DNA of 11,207 nucleotides from Xanthobacteraceae bacterium. GTDB lineage: Bacteria; Pseudomonadota; Alphaproteobacteria; Rhizobiales; Xanthobacteraceae. The stretch is from the NCBI GenBank assembly GCA_025929595.1, contig JAICQA010000057.1, forward strand, positions 1 to 11,207, read 5' to 3'. The translations under genes were made by a program, and so were the position numbers. This document shows positions 1 through 7,166 of the stretch, piece by piece. The notes below the pieces were generated by a model. It was not told the origin of the DNA. It saw nothing but the letters and a program-made list of their open reading frames with translations, and did no database searches. Position 1 is the first letter of the stretch; every line of letters starts with the position of its first letter.

Positions 1-57
1 GACCGCGAATTCGGTGGCGGCCTGTCCCGCGCCGACGACGACAATAGGCTGATTCAT
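1..57 (-). CDS. FAD/NAD(P)-dependent oxidoreductase, ferredoxin-reductase-like, N-terminal fragment
   Basis: Only the first 19 codons lie in the window, read on the minus strand from an ATG at 57; the gene continues past the left edge. The visible residues MNQPIVVVGAGQAATEFAV form a hydrophobic beta strand and a Rossmann dinucleotide-binding loop (VVGAGQAA), with the motif starting a few residues from the N-terminus. This is the usual beginning of ferredoxin--NAD(+) reductases and related pyridine-nucleotide-disulfide flavoproteins, where the loop binds the FAD ADP moiety. The reading frame, ATG and motif are seen; the family is inferred from them, and the exact substrate or partner cannot be told from so short a piece. 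The gene is divergent from the AI-2E-family permease across a 163-base gap (58-220), in which I could not identify a convincing promoter on either strand. Confidence 0.6.
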   Translation of the reverse strand, partial: MNQPIVVVGAGQAATEFAV

Positions 58-220
58 GCGCTGCTTTTGGCGTGCTTCCGATACATAAAATTCGAGAAGA
101 GACGTCGTTTGTTACTGCCCCGACGGCTAATCCCGCAACCTTTTTGTTCCCCGCGCGTTTGCTGCGTTGGGCTGTCCTTGTGGGCATGACCGTCCTGCAA
201 CCGAACGCCGAGAACCCTCG

Positions 221-1333
221 ATGAGCCAGCGACCTGCGCGCGCGGACAATGTGCCGCCCGCACCCGGTGCCGAGCCGGCAAAAACTCCGCTGGCATCCCG
301 CTATATCTGGGACGGCATGGCGCGCGGCTCCGTAGTCGGCATGTTCGTGCTTCTTCTATTCGCCGCGCTCCATTGGGCGCAGCCGGTGGTGATGCCTGTC
401 GTGCTCGCGCTGGTGGTGGGGATTGTGCTGACGCCCGTTCTGATCCAGGCGGCAAAAATCGGCATTCCGTATTGGGTAACGGCGCTGATCCTCGTCCTAT
501 TGATCTTCTCCGGCCTGTCCTACGCGCTCGTCTTGCTTGCGGGTCCCATCGGCGAGTGGATCGAAAAAGCGCCTGAGTTGAGCACCGTCTTGCGCGAGAA
601 GTTGCGGTTCCTCGACAGTCCCATCGCCGCTTTCAACGATCTGCGCGAGAGCATCACCGGAAAAGCAGCTGAAGGGCAGGGCGGCCCGAACATCGATCTG
701 TTTCCGCTGCTTGTGCAGCCGGTGTTGAGCGTGCTCACGCCGGCACTCGGTCAGTCGGTGATCTTCTTCGCTACCTTGCTGTTCTTTCTCTCGGGACGTG
801 AAGCGCTCCGCATCCGCTTTCTTAAATTTTGGGGAGAGCGCAAGGCGCGCCTCGGGGCGCTGCAGTTCTTAAAGGATATTGAAACGAGTCTCGCCGGCTA
901 CTTTGGCGTGATTACAGCGATCAATTTCGTGCTTGGCGTCCTATTGGCCGCCGTTGCCTGGCTGGTCGGCTTGCCGAGTCCGTTGGTCTGGGGAATCCTC
1001 GGCTTCCTGCTTAATTTTCTTCCCTACATCGGCCCGGCGGTGACGATCGTGATGTTGCTGGCGGTCGGCCTGATGGTGTTCGAATCGCTCCTCCACGCGC
1101 TGATTGCGCCGGTGTTCTATCTGGCTGCGTCAATCGTGGAGGGCGAAGTCATAACGCCCAGCCTCGTGGGCATGCGGCTCGCGCTCAGCCCGCTTCTGGT
1201 CTTCCTCGCGGTCGCTTTCTGGACGTTGTTTTGGGGCCCGTTCGGCGCATTGCTCGCCGTACCGCTGCTGATTATCGGCACGATCGCGCTCAGCTACGCC
1301 TACCCGCAAAACGAGGTGAAGCTGCCGGATTGA
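221..1333 (+). CDS. AI-2E family transporter (TqsA/PerM/YdiK-like membrane permease)
   Basis: A 370-residue inner-membrane protein, the usual length for the family. After a Pro/Ala-rich cytoplasmic N-terminus (about 1-35) come paired hydrophobic segments near 37-57 and 58-78, others near 85-110, a hydrophilic amphipathic stretch (about 112-160), and a hydrophobic C-terminal half. The family signature FLLNFLPYIGP is at 262-272, followed by the conserved segment with VEGEVITPSLVG (306-317) and LSPLLVFLAVAFW. Members include E. coli TqsA, linked to autoinducer-2 export, but others move sodium/protons or unknown substrates, so the substrate here is undetermined. The ATG at 221 is chosen because the residues after it match a normal family start. 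The frame is open back to a TTG at 167, but that would add 18 Cys/Pro/Arg-rich residues without a ribosome site. The site at 221 is weak (GAGAA, 210-214). It lies 64 bases before the DUF883 gene and may partly co-transcribe with it. Confidence 0.88.
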   Translation: MSQRPARADNVPPAPGAEPAKTPLASRYIWDGMARGSVVGMFVLLLFAALHWAQPVVMPVVLALVVGIVLTPVLIQAAKIGIPYWVTALILVLLIFSGLSYALVLLAGPIGEWIEKAPELSTVLREKLRFLDSPIAAFNDLRESITGKAAEGQGGPNIDLFPLLVQPVLSVLTPALGQSVIFFATLLFFLSGREALRIRFLKFWGERKARLGALQFLKDIETSLAGYFGVITAINFVLGVLLAAVAWLVGLPSPLVWGILGFLLNFLPYIGPAVTIVMLLAVGLMVFESLLHALIAPVFYLAASIVEGEVITPSLVGMRLALSPLLVFLAVAFWTLFWGPFGALLAVPLLIIGTIALSYAYPQNEVKLPD

Positions 1334-1340
1334 GGCGATT

Positions 1341-1366
1341 GGAACTTCGCCGCCGCGATGCGCGTT
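1341..1366 (+). promoter_or_regulatory. EcfG-type general stress promoter, GGAAC-N17-CGTT
   Basis: A perfect -35 element GGAAC (1341-1345) is followed after 17 bases by a perfect -10 element CGTT (1363-1366). The consensus for the alphaproteobacterial general stress sigma factor EcfG (RpoE2/SigT) is GGAAC-N16/17-cGTT. Transcription would start near 1372-1375, giving a leader of about 25 bases before the ATG at 1398, with an AGGGG ribosome site (1386-1390) inside it. The box begins 7 bases after the stop of the AI-2E-family gene and points at the DUF883 gene. The sequence match is seen directly; use by EcfG is inferred. Confidence 0.75.
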
Positions 1367-1397
1367 GAAGCCCTGAACCAAACCCAGGGGTCCAGTC

Positions 1398-1763
1398 ATG
1401 GCCGAAGTACAGCGAAATGCCGCCGGCAACGGCGGAAATATCACGAGCAAGGAAATGGACCGCGAGATTGAGCGCCTCAAGACCGACATGGCGCAGATCA
1501 GCCAGCACGTCTCCAAGCTTCTCAACGCAACCGGCAGCCACGCAGCGCGAAAGGCGCGCAATCAGATGAGCCGTGCTCGCAAAGGTGTAGACGGTGTTCT
1601 CTCGGAAGCCGGCGACATTGGCGGCGAAGCAGCCGACGCGATGCGCGAGGTACGCGACACGCTGGCCGACGCGGTCGAAGAGTCGGTCCAGAACCGTCCC
1701 TTCACGACGCTCGCCATGGCGATCGCCGCCGGCTTTGTGATTGGCGCGATCTGGCGCCGCTGA
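1398..1763 (+). CDS. DUF883 / YqjD-ElaB family membrane-anchored protein
   Basis: A 121-residue protein with the family's layout. A polar N-terminus (1-17) is followed by a charged, probably coiled-coil helix (about 18-100; EMDREIERLKTD, KARNQMSRARKG, AADAMREVRDTLADAVEESV). A single C-terminal membrane anchor (about 102-118, FTTLAMAIAAGFVIGAIW) ends in the Arg pair typical of the family. In E. coli the relatives YqjD and ElaB sit in the inner membrane, bind ribosomes in stationary phase and are under RpoS control; the same role here is inferred by homology only. The start is the ATG at 1398, preceded by AGGGG (1386-1390). The next gene follows 46 bases later and encodes a YqjE-like protein, so the pair resembles the yqjD-yqjE order of enterobacteria. 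The upstream EcfG-type box suggests stress induction. Confidence 0.85.
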   Translation: MAEVQRNAAGNGGNITSKEMDREIERLKTDMAQISQHVSKLLNATGSHAARKARNQMSRARKGVDGVLSEAGDIGGEAADAMREVRDTLADAVEESVQNRPFTTLAMAIAAGFVIGAIWRR

Positions 1764-1795
1764 CTGTTTGCCGGCGCCGCGCAATAGCGCGAGCC

Positions 1796-1804
1796 AGGGA
1801 GGGG
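1796..1804 (+). promoter_or_regulatory. Strong ribosome binding site fixing a GTG start
   Basis: AGGGAGGGG lies 5 bases before the GTG at 1810. It is the best Shine-Dalgarno sequence in this part of the window. It sets the start of the holin-like gene at 1810, although the frame is open back to a TTG at 1741 inside the DUF883 gene. Confidence 0.7.
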
Positions 1805-1809
1805 CGAAC

Positions 1810-2295
1810 GTGCCCGGCTTCATCGACGACCTGAAGCAGAAGGTCGACACCATGCTGAGACTCGCCGTCGCGGGCGCAATCGCTGCCGCGGCGGCGACAG
1901 TCGCTTTTTTCTGCTTTGCGGTCTCGTTCTTTCTCTGGGTGCAGCAGAATTACAGCACGCTCGATGCGTGGATGGCGCTCGGCGCGTTGTTTGTCGTCGT
2001 TGCCATTGTCTGCGGCGTTGTGATGATTGTCGTACGCAAACGGCGGCCGACGCCGCGCTCCGAGCCGAAGCCGCGCGAGCAGCCCAGCGCCGTCTCGCGT
2101 CTCTTGCAGGAACCCGCCGTCTTGCTGACGGGTCTGCAAATCATGCGTCTCCTCGGCCCGCGTGTGATCGTGCCGGTCATACTGCTCGGCGCCGTTGCAG
2201 GCGGCATGCTCATGGGCCGCAACGGTCACAGCCATCGCAATGCGCATGAATCAGCCGAGGCCCACGAGCAGGATCAGGGCTTCGACGCAGGCTGA
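1810..2295 (+). CDS. Holin superfamily III / YqjE-like membrane protein
   Basis: A 161-residue membrane protein starting at GTG 1810. An amphipathic N-terminal segment (GFIDDLKQKVDTMLRL, 3-18) precedes two strongly hydrophobic helices (about 19-43 and 54-76), followed by a basic, Pro-rich linker (RKRRPTPRSEPKPRE, 76-90). A third hydrophobic segment lies near 118-136, and the polar tail is rich in His, Glu and Asp. The paired helices after a short amphipathic start fit the putative holin-X / DUF1469 group that includes E. coli YqjE. Those proteins are chromosomal envelope proteins of unknown function, and nothing here suggests phage lysis. The C-terminal third segment and acidic/His tail go beyond the short YqjE form. 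The gene follows the DUF883 gene by 46 bases with no terminator between, so the two likely form one stress-controlled operon. The family call is moderately sure; the function is unknown. Confidence 0.68.
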   Translation: MPGFIDDLKQKVDTMLRLAVAGAIAAAAATVAFFCFAVSFFLWVQQNYSTLDAWMALGALFVVVAIVCGVVMIVVRKRRPTPRSEPKPREQPSAVSRLLQEPAVLLTGLQIMRLLGPRVIVPVILLGAVAGGMLMGRNGHSHRNAHESAEAHEQDQGFDAG

Positions 2296-2447
2296 CATTA
2301 TTCCAAACTGAAAGCCTTGTGCCCGAGCGGTCTGCCGAGCCTTTGCACGCGGCCCGTGCGGCGCTACACTGGCTGCAACTGAGAAACTCGAGCTACCGCG
2401 CAGACCGTCGAGCGCCATGCGTTCCGGTCGTGCGGGAAAGGATCGCC

Positions 2448-3545
2448 GTGTCGGACGGGCGCGCAAATGGCGCGAGCGGACCGCAATGGGGCGCGCCGGC
2501 GAGAAAACGCCGTCGGCGGCGCTCCGGGTTCGACCGCGCGCGGCGGGCAGACGCGCGTGAAGCGCTCCACTACGCCGCGCTGGACCTCGGCACCAACAAT
2601 TGCCGGCTGCTCGTCGCCTACCCGACGTCTGACGCTTTCCAGGTCGTCGACTCGTTTTCACGTATCGTGCGGTTGGGCGAGGGGCTTTCGGGTTCGGGGC
2701 ATCTCTCCGACACGGCCATGGCGCGCGCCATCGGCGCGCTACGGGTTTGCGCGGGCAAGCTTTTGCAGCATCGCGGTTTGCGTACGCGGCTGATCGCGAC
2801 CGAAGCCTGCCGCGCAGCCGCGAACGGCAGCGACTTTCTCGGCCGCGTGCGTGAGGCGACGGGGCTCGCGCTTGAAGTGATCGACCGCGAGACGGAAGCG
2901 CGCCTGGCCGCGCATGGCTGCGCCTCCCTGATGGATTCCGAGGCGAGCGGCGCCATCCTGTTCGATATCGGCGGCGGCTCCTCCGAACTTGCCTTTCTCG
3001 GCCGCTGCACCACGGCCGACAATGGGCCGCCGCTGGCGGCCATTCAGGCCTGGGCCTCCTTGCCCATGGGCGTCGTGACCCTCGCCGAACGGCACGGCGG
3101 CAAGGCGGTCACCCCTGAAATCTTCGCCGCGATGATCGACGAAGTGCTGCCGCTGGTCCGCGATTTCGCCGCGCGCGCCGGCGTAAACGGAACGAACGGA
3201 CTGCATCTCCTCGGCACTTCGGGCACCGTGACGACGATGGCCGGGCTGCATCTCGATCTGCCGTTCTACGAGCGCCGGCGCGTCGACGGGCTTTGGATGA
3301 CTGCTTCCGACATGGATGCCGTCGTCGCCCGCTTGTTGCGGACAAGTTACGAACAGCGAGTCGCGCATGCTTGCATCGGCGCGGAGCGCGCCGATCTCGT
3401 GCTCGGCGGCTGCGCGATCCTTGAGGCCATCCGGCGCGTATTCCCGTGCGATCGCTTGCGGGTTGCCGACCGCGGGCTGCGGGAGGGAATGCTGGTCGAA
3501 ATGATGCGGGCCGACGGTGCGTGGAAGCGGCCCACGGCGTCATGA
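2448..3545 (+). CDS. Ppx/GppA family phosphatase (exopolyphosphatase / pppGpp phosphohydrolase), short form
   Basis: A 365-residue ASKHA-fold phosphatase. The phosphate-1 loop ALDLGTNNCRLL is at 44-55, the acidic catalytic region DRETEARL at 146-153, the phosphate-2 loop DIGGGSSEL at 173-181 and the nucleotide/polyphosphate loop LLGTSGTVTTMAGL at 254-267. The C-terminal signature ADRGLREGML is at 340-349. Relatives remove terminal phosphate from polyphosphate or convert pppGpp to ppGpp; which is favoured here cannot be told. The C-terminal HD-like domains of the long E. coli Ppx (about 510 residues) are absent. Residues 1-40 form a disordered Arg-rich extension (KRRRRR at 20-25). The GTG at 2448 is chosen because GGGAAAGGA (2434-2442) lies 5 bases upstream; the frame stays open to a GTG at 2319 with no comparable site. 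Its TGA overlaps the rlmE ATG, so the two are translationally coupled. Confidence 0.88.
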   Translation: MSDGRANGASGPQWGAPARKRRRRRSGFDRARRADAREALHYAALDLGTNNCRLLVAYPTSDAFQVVDSFSRIVRLGEGLSGSGHLSDTAMARAIGALRVCAGKLLQHRGLRTRLIATEACRAAANGSDFLGRVREATGLALEVIDRETEARLAAHGCASLMDSEASGAILFDIGGGSSELAFLGRCTTADNGPPLAAIQAWASLPMGVVTLAERHGGKAVTPEIFAAMIDEVLPLVRDFAARAGVNGTNGLHLLGTSGTVTTMAGLHLDLPFYERRRVDGLWMTASDMDAVVARLLRTSYEQRVAHACIGAERADLVLGGCAILEAIRRVFPCDRLRVADRGLREGMLVEMMRADGAWKRPTAS

Positions 3546-4219
3546 CCAGGAAGCCCACCCGTGGCCGCACCAGCCTGCGCACGGCGAGCGGACGCTCCGT
3601 CTCCTCGCAGCGCTGGCTCAAGCGTCAGATCGACGATCCCTATGTTCGCCGCGCCAAGAGCGAGGGCTACCGTTCGCGCGCCGCGTTCAAGCTCATTGAG
3701 GTCGATGACAAGCATCGCATCCTGAGGCCGGGCCAGAAGGTCCTTGACCTCGGCGCCGCGCCCGGCGGCTGGAGTCAGGTCGCCGCAACCCGGGTCAAGG
3801 CGGGGCAGGGCGGCGGCCGCGTCGTGGCCATCGATCTGCTCGAGATCGAGCCCATTGTGGGCGTCGAATTTGCGCAACTCGATTTTCTGGATGACGACGC
3901 GCCTGCGCGTCTGCGCAAGATGCTCAATGGTCCCGCGGATGTCGTTCTATGTGACATGGCGGCCAACGCCATCGGCCACCGCAAGACCGATCATCTGAAA
4001 ATCGTCGCGCTCGTCGAGGCCGCCGCTGATTTCGCGCGTGAAGTGCTTGCGCCCGGCGGCGCGTTTCTCGCGAAGGTTATTCAGGGCGGCACCGAGGGCG
4101 ACTTGCTCGCGGCGTTGAAGCGTGATTTCGCGAGCGTGAAGCACGTCAAGCCGCCGGCAAGCCGCGCGGACTCCGCCGAGCTTTACGTTCTTGCGACCGG
4201 TTTTCGCGGCCAAGCGTGA
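3542..4219 (+). CDS. rlmE: 23S rRNA (uridine(2552)-2'-O)-methyltransferase RlmE
   Basis: A 225-residue SAM-dependent enzyme of the RrmJ/FtsJ family. It methylates the 2'-O of U2552 in the A-loop of 23S rRNA during late 50S assembly. The SAM motif VLDLGAAPGGWSQVA is at 67-81 and the acidic ribose-contact strand VVAID at 94-98. The K-D-K-E catalytic tetrad is complete: K50 (SRAAFKLIE), D138 (CDMAAN), K178 (FLAKVIQGG) and E213 (SRADSAELYVLATG). A basic N-terminal tail (1-30) is about 10-15 residues longer than in E. coli and probably binds rRNA. The start at 3542 overlaps the phosphatase stop in an ATGA arrangement. The frame is open upstream to 3446, but that would lie inside the phosphatase gene. 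The gene converges with the DHA2 permease; the 35-base gap (4220-4254) contains no clear terminator. Confidence 0.95.
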   Translation: MTRKPTRGRTSLRTASGRSVSSQRWLKRQIDDPYVRRAKSEGYRSRAAFKLIEVDDKHRILRPGQKVLDLGAAPGGWSQVAATRVKAGQGGGRVVAIDLLEIEPIVGVEFAQLDFLDDDAPARLRKMLNGPADVVLCDMAANAIGHRKTDHLKIVALVEAAADFAREVLAPGGAFLAKVIQGGTEGDLLAALKRDFASVKHVKPPASRADSAELYVLATGFRGQA

Positions 4220-4254
4220 TCCCTGACAGCAGGAACCGGCTTTAGGTTAATGAA

Positions 4255-5676
4255 CTAGCCCGGCGCGTCCGGCAGACGCGCGGTCTTGGCTACCTCTTCT
4301 CTGGCCGTCAGGGCGGCGCCGGCGTTTTTCGGCAGGCCGATAAAGAAGAGCGTCGAGATTACCGCAATCAGCGCAACAAAGACATAAGCCGGCGCGAAAT
4401 CTGCGGCGACAAGGGCGAAATCCCCGCGCATCAGCCGCGTCATGTCGACCACAAAGGCGGCGACCGCAACACCTGTGGCGAGGGCAAGTTGTTGCGCGAC
4501 GCCCGTGATGCTGGTCGCCTGGCTCATATGCTTGTTGTCGAGGTCCGCAAAGGCGAGCGAATTCACCGTTGAGAACTGAAGCGCGCGGAAGAAGCCGCCG
4601 ACAAAAATGACCGCGCCGATCGCAAAATGCGGCGTGTCCGCCGTGAAAAGGGCGGGCGTCGCGATGAAAAGCGAGGCGATCACCACGTTGATGAGCAGCA
4701 CGCGGCGGAAGCCGAAGCGGCGCAGGATGAACGGCACCGTCGGCCGCAGGGCCATGGCGCCGACCGCGCCCCAGAAGGTAAGCGCGCCTGACTGAAACGG
4801 CGTCATGCCGAAGCCGAGCTGAAAGTGGAGCGGCATCAGAAACGCCATCGCGCCGATGCCGATGCGGAAGAGATAGCCGCCCGCGACGCTCGAGCGGAAG
4901 GTTTGCAGCTTCAGGAGCCTCAAATTCATCAGCGGGCTCTTGATCCCGCGCGCGTGCCGCACAAAGGCATAGGTGAAGGCTGCGCCGACAAGCAGCAGCC
5001 CGAGCGAAATCGCGGGATGCAGCAGGCTCTGTCCAAATGTCGTCAGCCCGAAAGCAATGCCGGTCAATCCGATCCCGGACAACACAAAGCCCAGCCGGTC
5101 GAGGCGCGGAACATTCTTCTCGCGCACGTTTTCGATATAGCGCGACGCGAGTATGAGCCCGAGAATCCCGATCGGAATGTTGATCCAGAAGATCCAGCGC
5201 CAGTGGAAATAGGTCGTGATGAAGCCGCCGAGCGGCGGGCCGAGCATCGGTCCGATCAGCGCCGGAATGACGAGCCAGGTCAGCGACGCCACAAGCTCGT
5301 GCTTCGGTACCGTGCGCAGGATCACGAGGCGCCCGACCGGCACCATCATCGCGCCGCCAAGCCCCTGGATGATCCGGTAAATCACAAGATCGTTCAGCCC
5401 CTGCGCGAAGCCGCAAGCGGCCGATCCGAGGGTGAACACGATCATCGCGGCACGAAAAATGGTGCGTGCGCCGAAGCGGTCGGCCATCCAGCCCGAGATC
5501 GGAATGAAGACCGCGAGCGACAGGAGATAGGCGGTCAACGCCAGCTTGAGCGAGATCGGGTCGACGCCGATGTCGTTGGCGATCGCGGGCAGGGCGGTCG
5601 TGATCACCGTCGCGTCCATGTTCTCCATGAACAGCGCACAGGCGACGATGAGAGGAACAATGATGCGGTTCGGCAT
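4255..5676 (-). CDS. DHA2-type MFS drug efflux permease (EmrB/QacA-like)
   Basis: A 473-residue inner-membrane proton antiporter of the drug:H+ antiporter-2 group, with 12 or more hydrophobic segments. The first helix carries the motif ENMDATVITTALPAIA (18-33) with the conserved membrane Asp D21. Motif A (GWMADRFGAR, 62-71) follows helix 2, and the motif C region (GPMLGPPLGG) is in helix 5, followed by the WRWIFWINIPIG segment typical of EmrB/QacA proteins. It probably exports hydrophobic compounds, but the substrates are unknown. No EmrA-like membrane-fusion partner or regulator is adjacent. The ATG at 5676 is chosen because it gives the normal family N-terminus (MPNRIIVPL). A GTG at 5703 would add 9 residues; neither start has a well-spaced ribosome site. 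The gene is divergent from another MFS permease across a gap largely filled by a mosaic repeat. Confidence 0.88.
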   Translation of the reverse strand: MPNRIIVPLIVACALFMENMDATVITTALPAIANDIGVDPISLKLALTAYLLSLAVFIPISGWMADRFGARTIFRAAMIVFTLGSAACGFAQGLNDLVIYRIIQGLGGAMMVPVGRLVILRTVPKHELVASLTWLVIPALIGPMLGPPLGGFITTYFHWRWIFWINIPIGILGLILASRYIENVREKNVPRLDRLGFVLSGIGLTGIAFGLTTFGQSLLHPAISLGLLLVGAAFTYAFVRHARGIKSPLMNLRLLKLQTFRSSVAGGYLFRIGIGAMAFLMPLHFQLGFGMTPFQSGALTFWGAVGAMALRPTVPFILRRFGFRRVLLINVVIASLFIATPALFTADTPHFAIGAVIFVGGFFRALQFSTVNSLAFADLDNKHMSQATSITGVAQQLALATGVAVAAFVVDMTRLMRGDFALVAADFAPAYVFVALIAVISTLFFIGLPKNAGAALTAREEVAKTARLPDAPG

Positions 5677-5737
5677 GGCGCGACAGGGCGATTCGGAGCT
5701 CACCCTTCATGCTGGCATAGCGCCGCGGCCGGCTTTC

Positions 5738-5899
5738 GTCATCTCCGTTCCCCGGGCGAGCGCGAACCGCCCGCGTGGCGAGCGAAGCGAGCACCCACGC
5801 GGGCAAATAAACACGCCGGCGAGACCCGGGACCGCTCACAGTATATAGTGGACAATCCCGGGTTTCGGCGTTGCTTCGCAACGCGTCGCCCCGGATGAC
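5738..5899. repeat. Mosaic palindromic intergenic repeat (REP/RPE-like)
   Basis: A 162-base block built of nested inverted repeats lies between two divergent permease genes. The outer ends are GTCATC (5738-5743) and GATGAC (5894-5899), near CCCCGG on both sides. Inside are GCCCGCGTGG (5769-5778) against CCACGCGGGC (5795-5804), with a GCGAGC-GAA-GCGAGC direct repeat (5778-5792) in the loop. Next come ACCCGGGA (5824-5831) against TCCCGGGT (5856-5863), enclosing an AT-rich core (TATATAG), and a perfect hairpin GCGTTGC-TTC-GCAACGC (5868-5884). Short dispersed mosaic palindromes of this style are common between genes in Hyphomicrobiales genomes. I infer that this is one copy of such a family; no second copy is present in this window. 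It may carry promoters or transcription stops for both neighbours. Confidence 0.6.
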
Positions 5900-5911
5900 A
5901 TTGGACAAGCC

Positions 5912-7111
5912 ATGCCCCTGCGCCCCGACATCCGCAATGTAACGGTCCTCGCCGCCTGCCAGGCATTGGTGCAGACCGGCATGGTCATGCTCATTACCGC
6001 GAGCGGCCTGGCGGGCTTCATGCTTGCGCCCGACAAATCGCTCGCGACGCTGCCGGTGTCGTTTCTGATGATCGGCACGATGGTCACGACCATCCCGGCC
6101 TCGCTGTTCATGGGCCGCTTTGGCCGCCGGCCGGGCTTCTGGCTCGGCACGCTGCTCGGAGCTTTCGGCGCGACGCTCGGCGTCGTCAGCCTCATGAACG
6201 GCTGGTTCTGGCTCTTTTGCTTTGCACACATTTTCTACGGCAGCTACCAGGGTTTCGCGCAGTTTTATCGCTTCGCCGCCGCCGAAGCGGCCGCACCTGC
6301 CTTCCGCAGCCGAGCCATCTCCTACATCCTGCTCGGCGGCGCGGTAGCCGCCGTCGTCGGCCCGCATCTCGTCGCCTTTACGCGCGACGTGGCGATGAGC
6401 GGCGCTTTCGTCGGTACCTACGCGACCATTGTCGCGCTCAGCCTCGTCGCAACCGCGGTCGTTTCGCTGATCGACCTGCCGAAACCGGCCGAGCAAAAGA
6501 CGGATATGCCGGCGCGCCCGATTCCGGCGGTCGTGACGCAGCCGATCTTTCTGGTTTCGGCACTGACGGCCGCGGTCGGCTTCGGAGTCATGAATCTCGC
6601 CATGACCGCGACGCCGCTCGCCATGGCCCATCATCATCACGGCCTGAACGAGACCGCGTTCGTCATTCAATGGCACGTGCTCGGCATGTTTCTGCCGTCC
6701 TTCTTCACCGGCAGTCTGATCGCGCGCTTCGGCGCGCCGAAGATCATGCTGGCGGGCGTCGCGCTCCTGCTTTGCCATGTCGCGATTGCGCTCTCGGGCG
6801 TGCAATTCCTGCACTTCGCCTCGGCGCTCGTCCTGCTCGGCATCGACTGGAATTTCGCCTATCTCGGCGGAACGACGCTCGTGACCGACGCCTATCGGCC
6901 CTCCGAGAAGGCATGGACGCAGGGCATTTTCGACTTCACGGTTTTCACAACGGTGGTGATCACGTCCTTCGCGTCGGGTGCGCTTCTGCACTTCGTCGGC
7001 TGGACGGGCGTGAACATGCTGGCCGTGCCCTTGCTGCTCGTCGCCGGCACCGCGTTGATCGCCTATCTCATCTGGCTGCGCCGCGCGCCGGTCGGCGCGC
7101 CGGCCGAGTAG
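5912..7111 (+). CDS. MFS transporter, substrate unknown
   Basis: A 399-residue, 12-helix major facilitator permease. Motif A of the first half is MGRFGRRPG (67-75), between helices 2 and 3, with a degenerate copy SLIARFGAPK (268-277) in the second half. A central hydrophilic loop (about 188-210) separates the halves. Features beyond the general fold are the loop FYRFAAAEAA (118-127), the segment MNLAMTATPLAM (227-238) running into four consecutive His (240-243), and IQWHVLGMFLPSFFTG (252-267). I recognise this as a recurring MFS subfamily of proteobacteria but cannot name its substrate. The start at ATG 5912 has only a weak ribosome site (GGACAAG, 5904-5910) and lies 12 bases after the end of the mosaic repeat. 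It is divergent from the DHA2 permease and 55 bases upstream of the YqaE-like gene, which may be co-transcribed. Confidence 0.85.
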   Translation: MPLRPDIRNVTVLAACQALVQTGMVMLITASGLAGFMLAPDKSLATLPVSFLMIGTMVTTIPASLFMGRFGRRPGFWLGTLLGAFGATLGVVSLMNGWFWLFCFAHIFYGSYQGFAQFYRFAAAEAAAPAFRSRAISYILLGGAVAAVVGPHLVAFTRDVAMSGAFVGTYATIVALSLVATAVVSLIDLPKPAEQKTDMPARPIPAVVTQPIFLVSALTAAVGFGVMNLAMTATPLAMAHHHHGLNETAFVIQWHVLGMFLPSFFTGSLIARFGAPKIMLAGVALLLCHVAIALSGVQFLHFASALVLLGIDWNFAYLGGTTLVTDAYRPSEKAWTQGIFDFTVFTTVVITSFASGALLHFVGWTGVNMLAVPLLLVAGTALIAYLIWLRRAPVGAPAE

Positions 7112-7166
7112 GGGCGATCTTGCTTTCGCCTCCGTCGCGCCCATATCTGCGGCGGAAAGGGACGCC

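Noticed and set aside
131..150. GGAAC on the minus strand (GTTCC at 145-149), upstream of the left-edge flavoprotein gene, as a third EcfG box.
   Set aside because: No CGTT lies 16 or 17 bases downstream on that strand.
1810..2295. The holin-like gene as a sign of a prophage.
   Set aside because: No endolysin, structural or integrase gene is nearby, and the YqjE-type relatives are ordinary chromosomal envelope proteins.
2343..2370. A possible sigma-70 promoter for the phosphatase gene: TTGCAC, 16 bases, TACACT.
   Set aside because: Both hexamers match the consensus only partly; matches of this quality are common by chance.
4220..4254. A shared terminator between the convergent rlmE and DHA2 permease genes.
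   Set aside because: Only AACC/GGTT can pair, with no GC-rich stem and no T-run.
4825..5898. A 357-codon plus-strand frame antisense to the DHA2 permease.
   Set aside because: Charged low-complexity translation (many R, E, Q, H), no ribosome site, and the opposite strand is a clear membrane transporter.
7119..7148. A possible RpoH or sigma-70 promoter before the Pmp3-like gene: CTTGCT followed by GCCCATATCT.
   Set aside because: The -35 matches only in CTTG, and the implied start would fall at or inside the ribosome binding site, leaving almost no leader.
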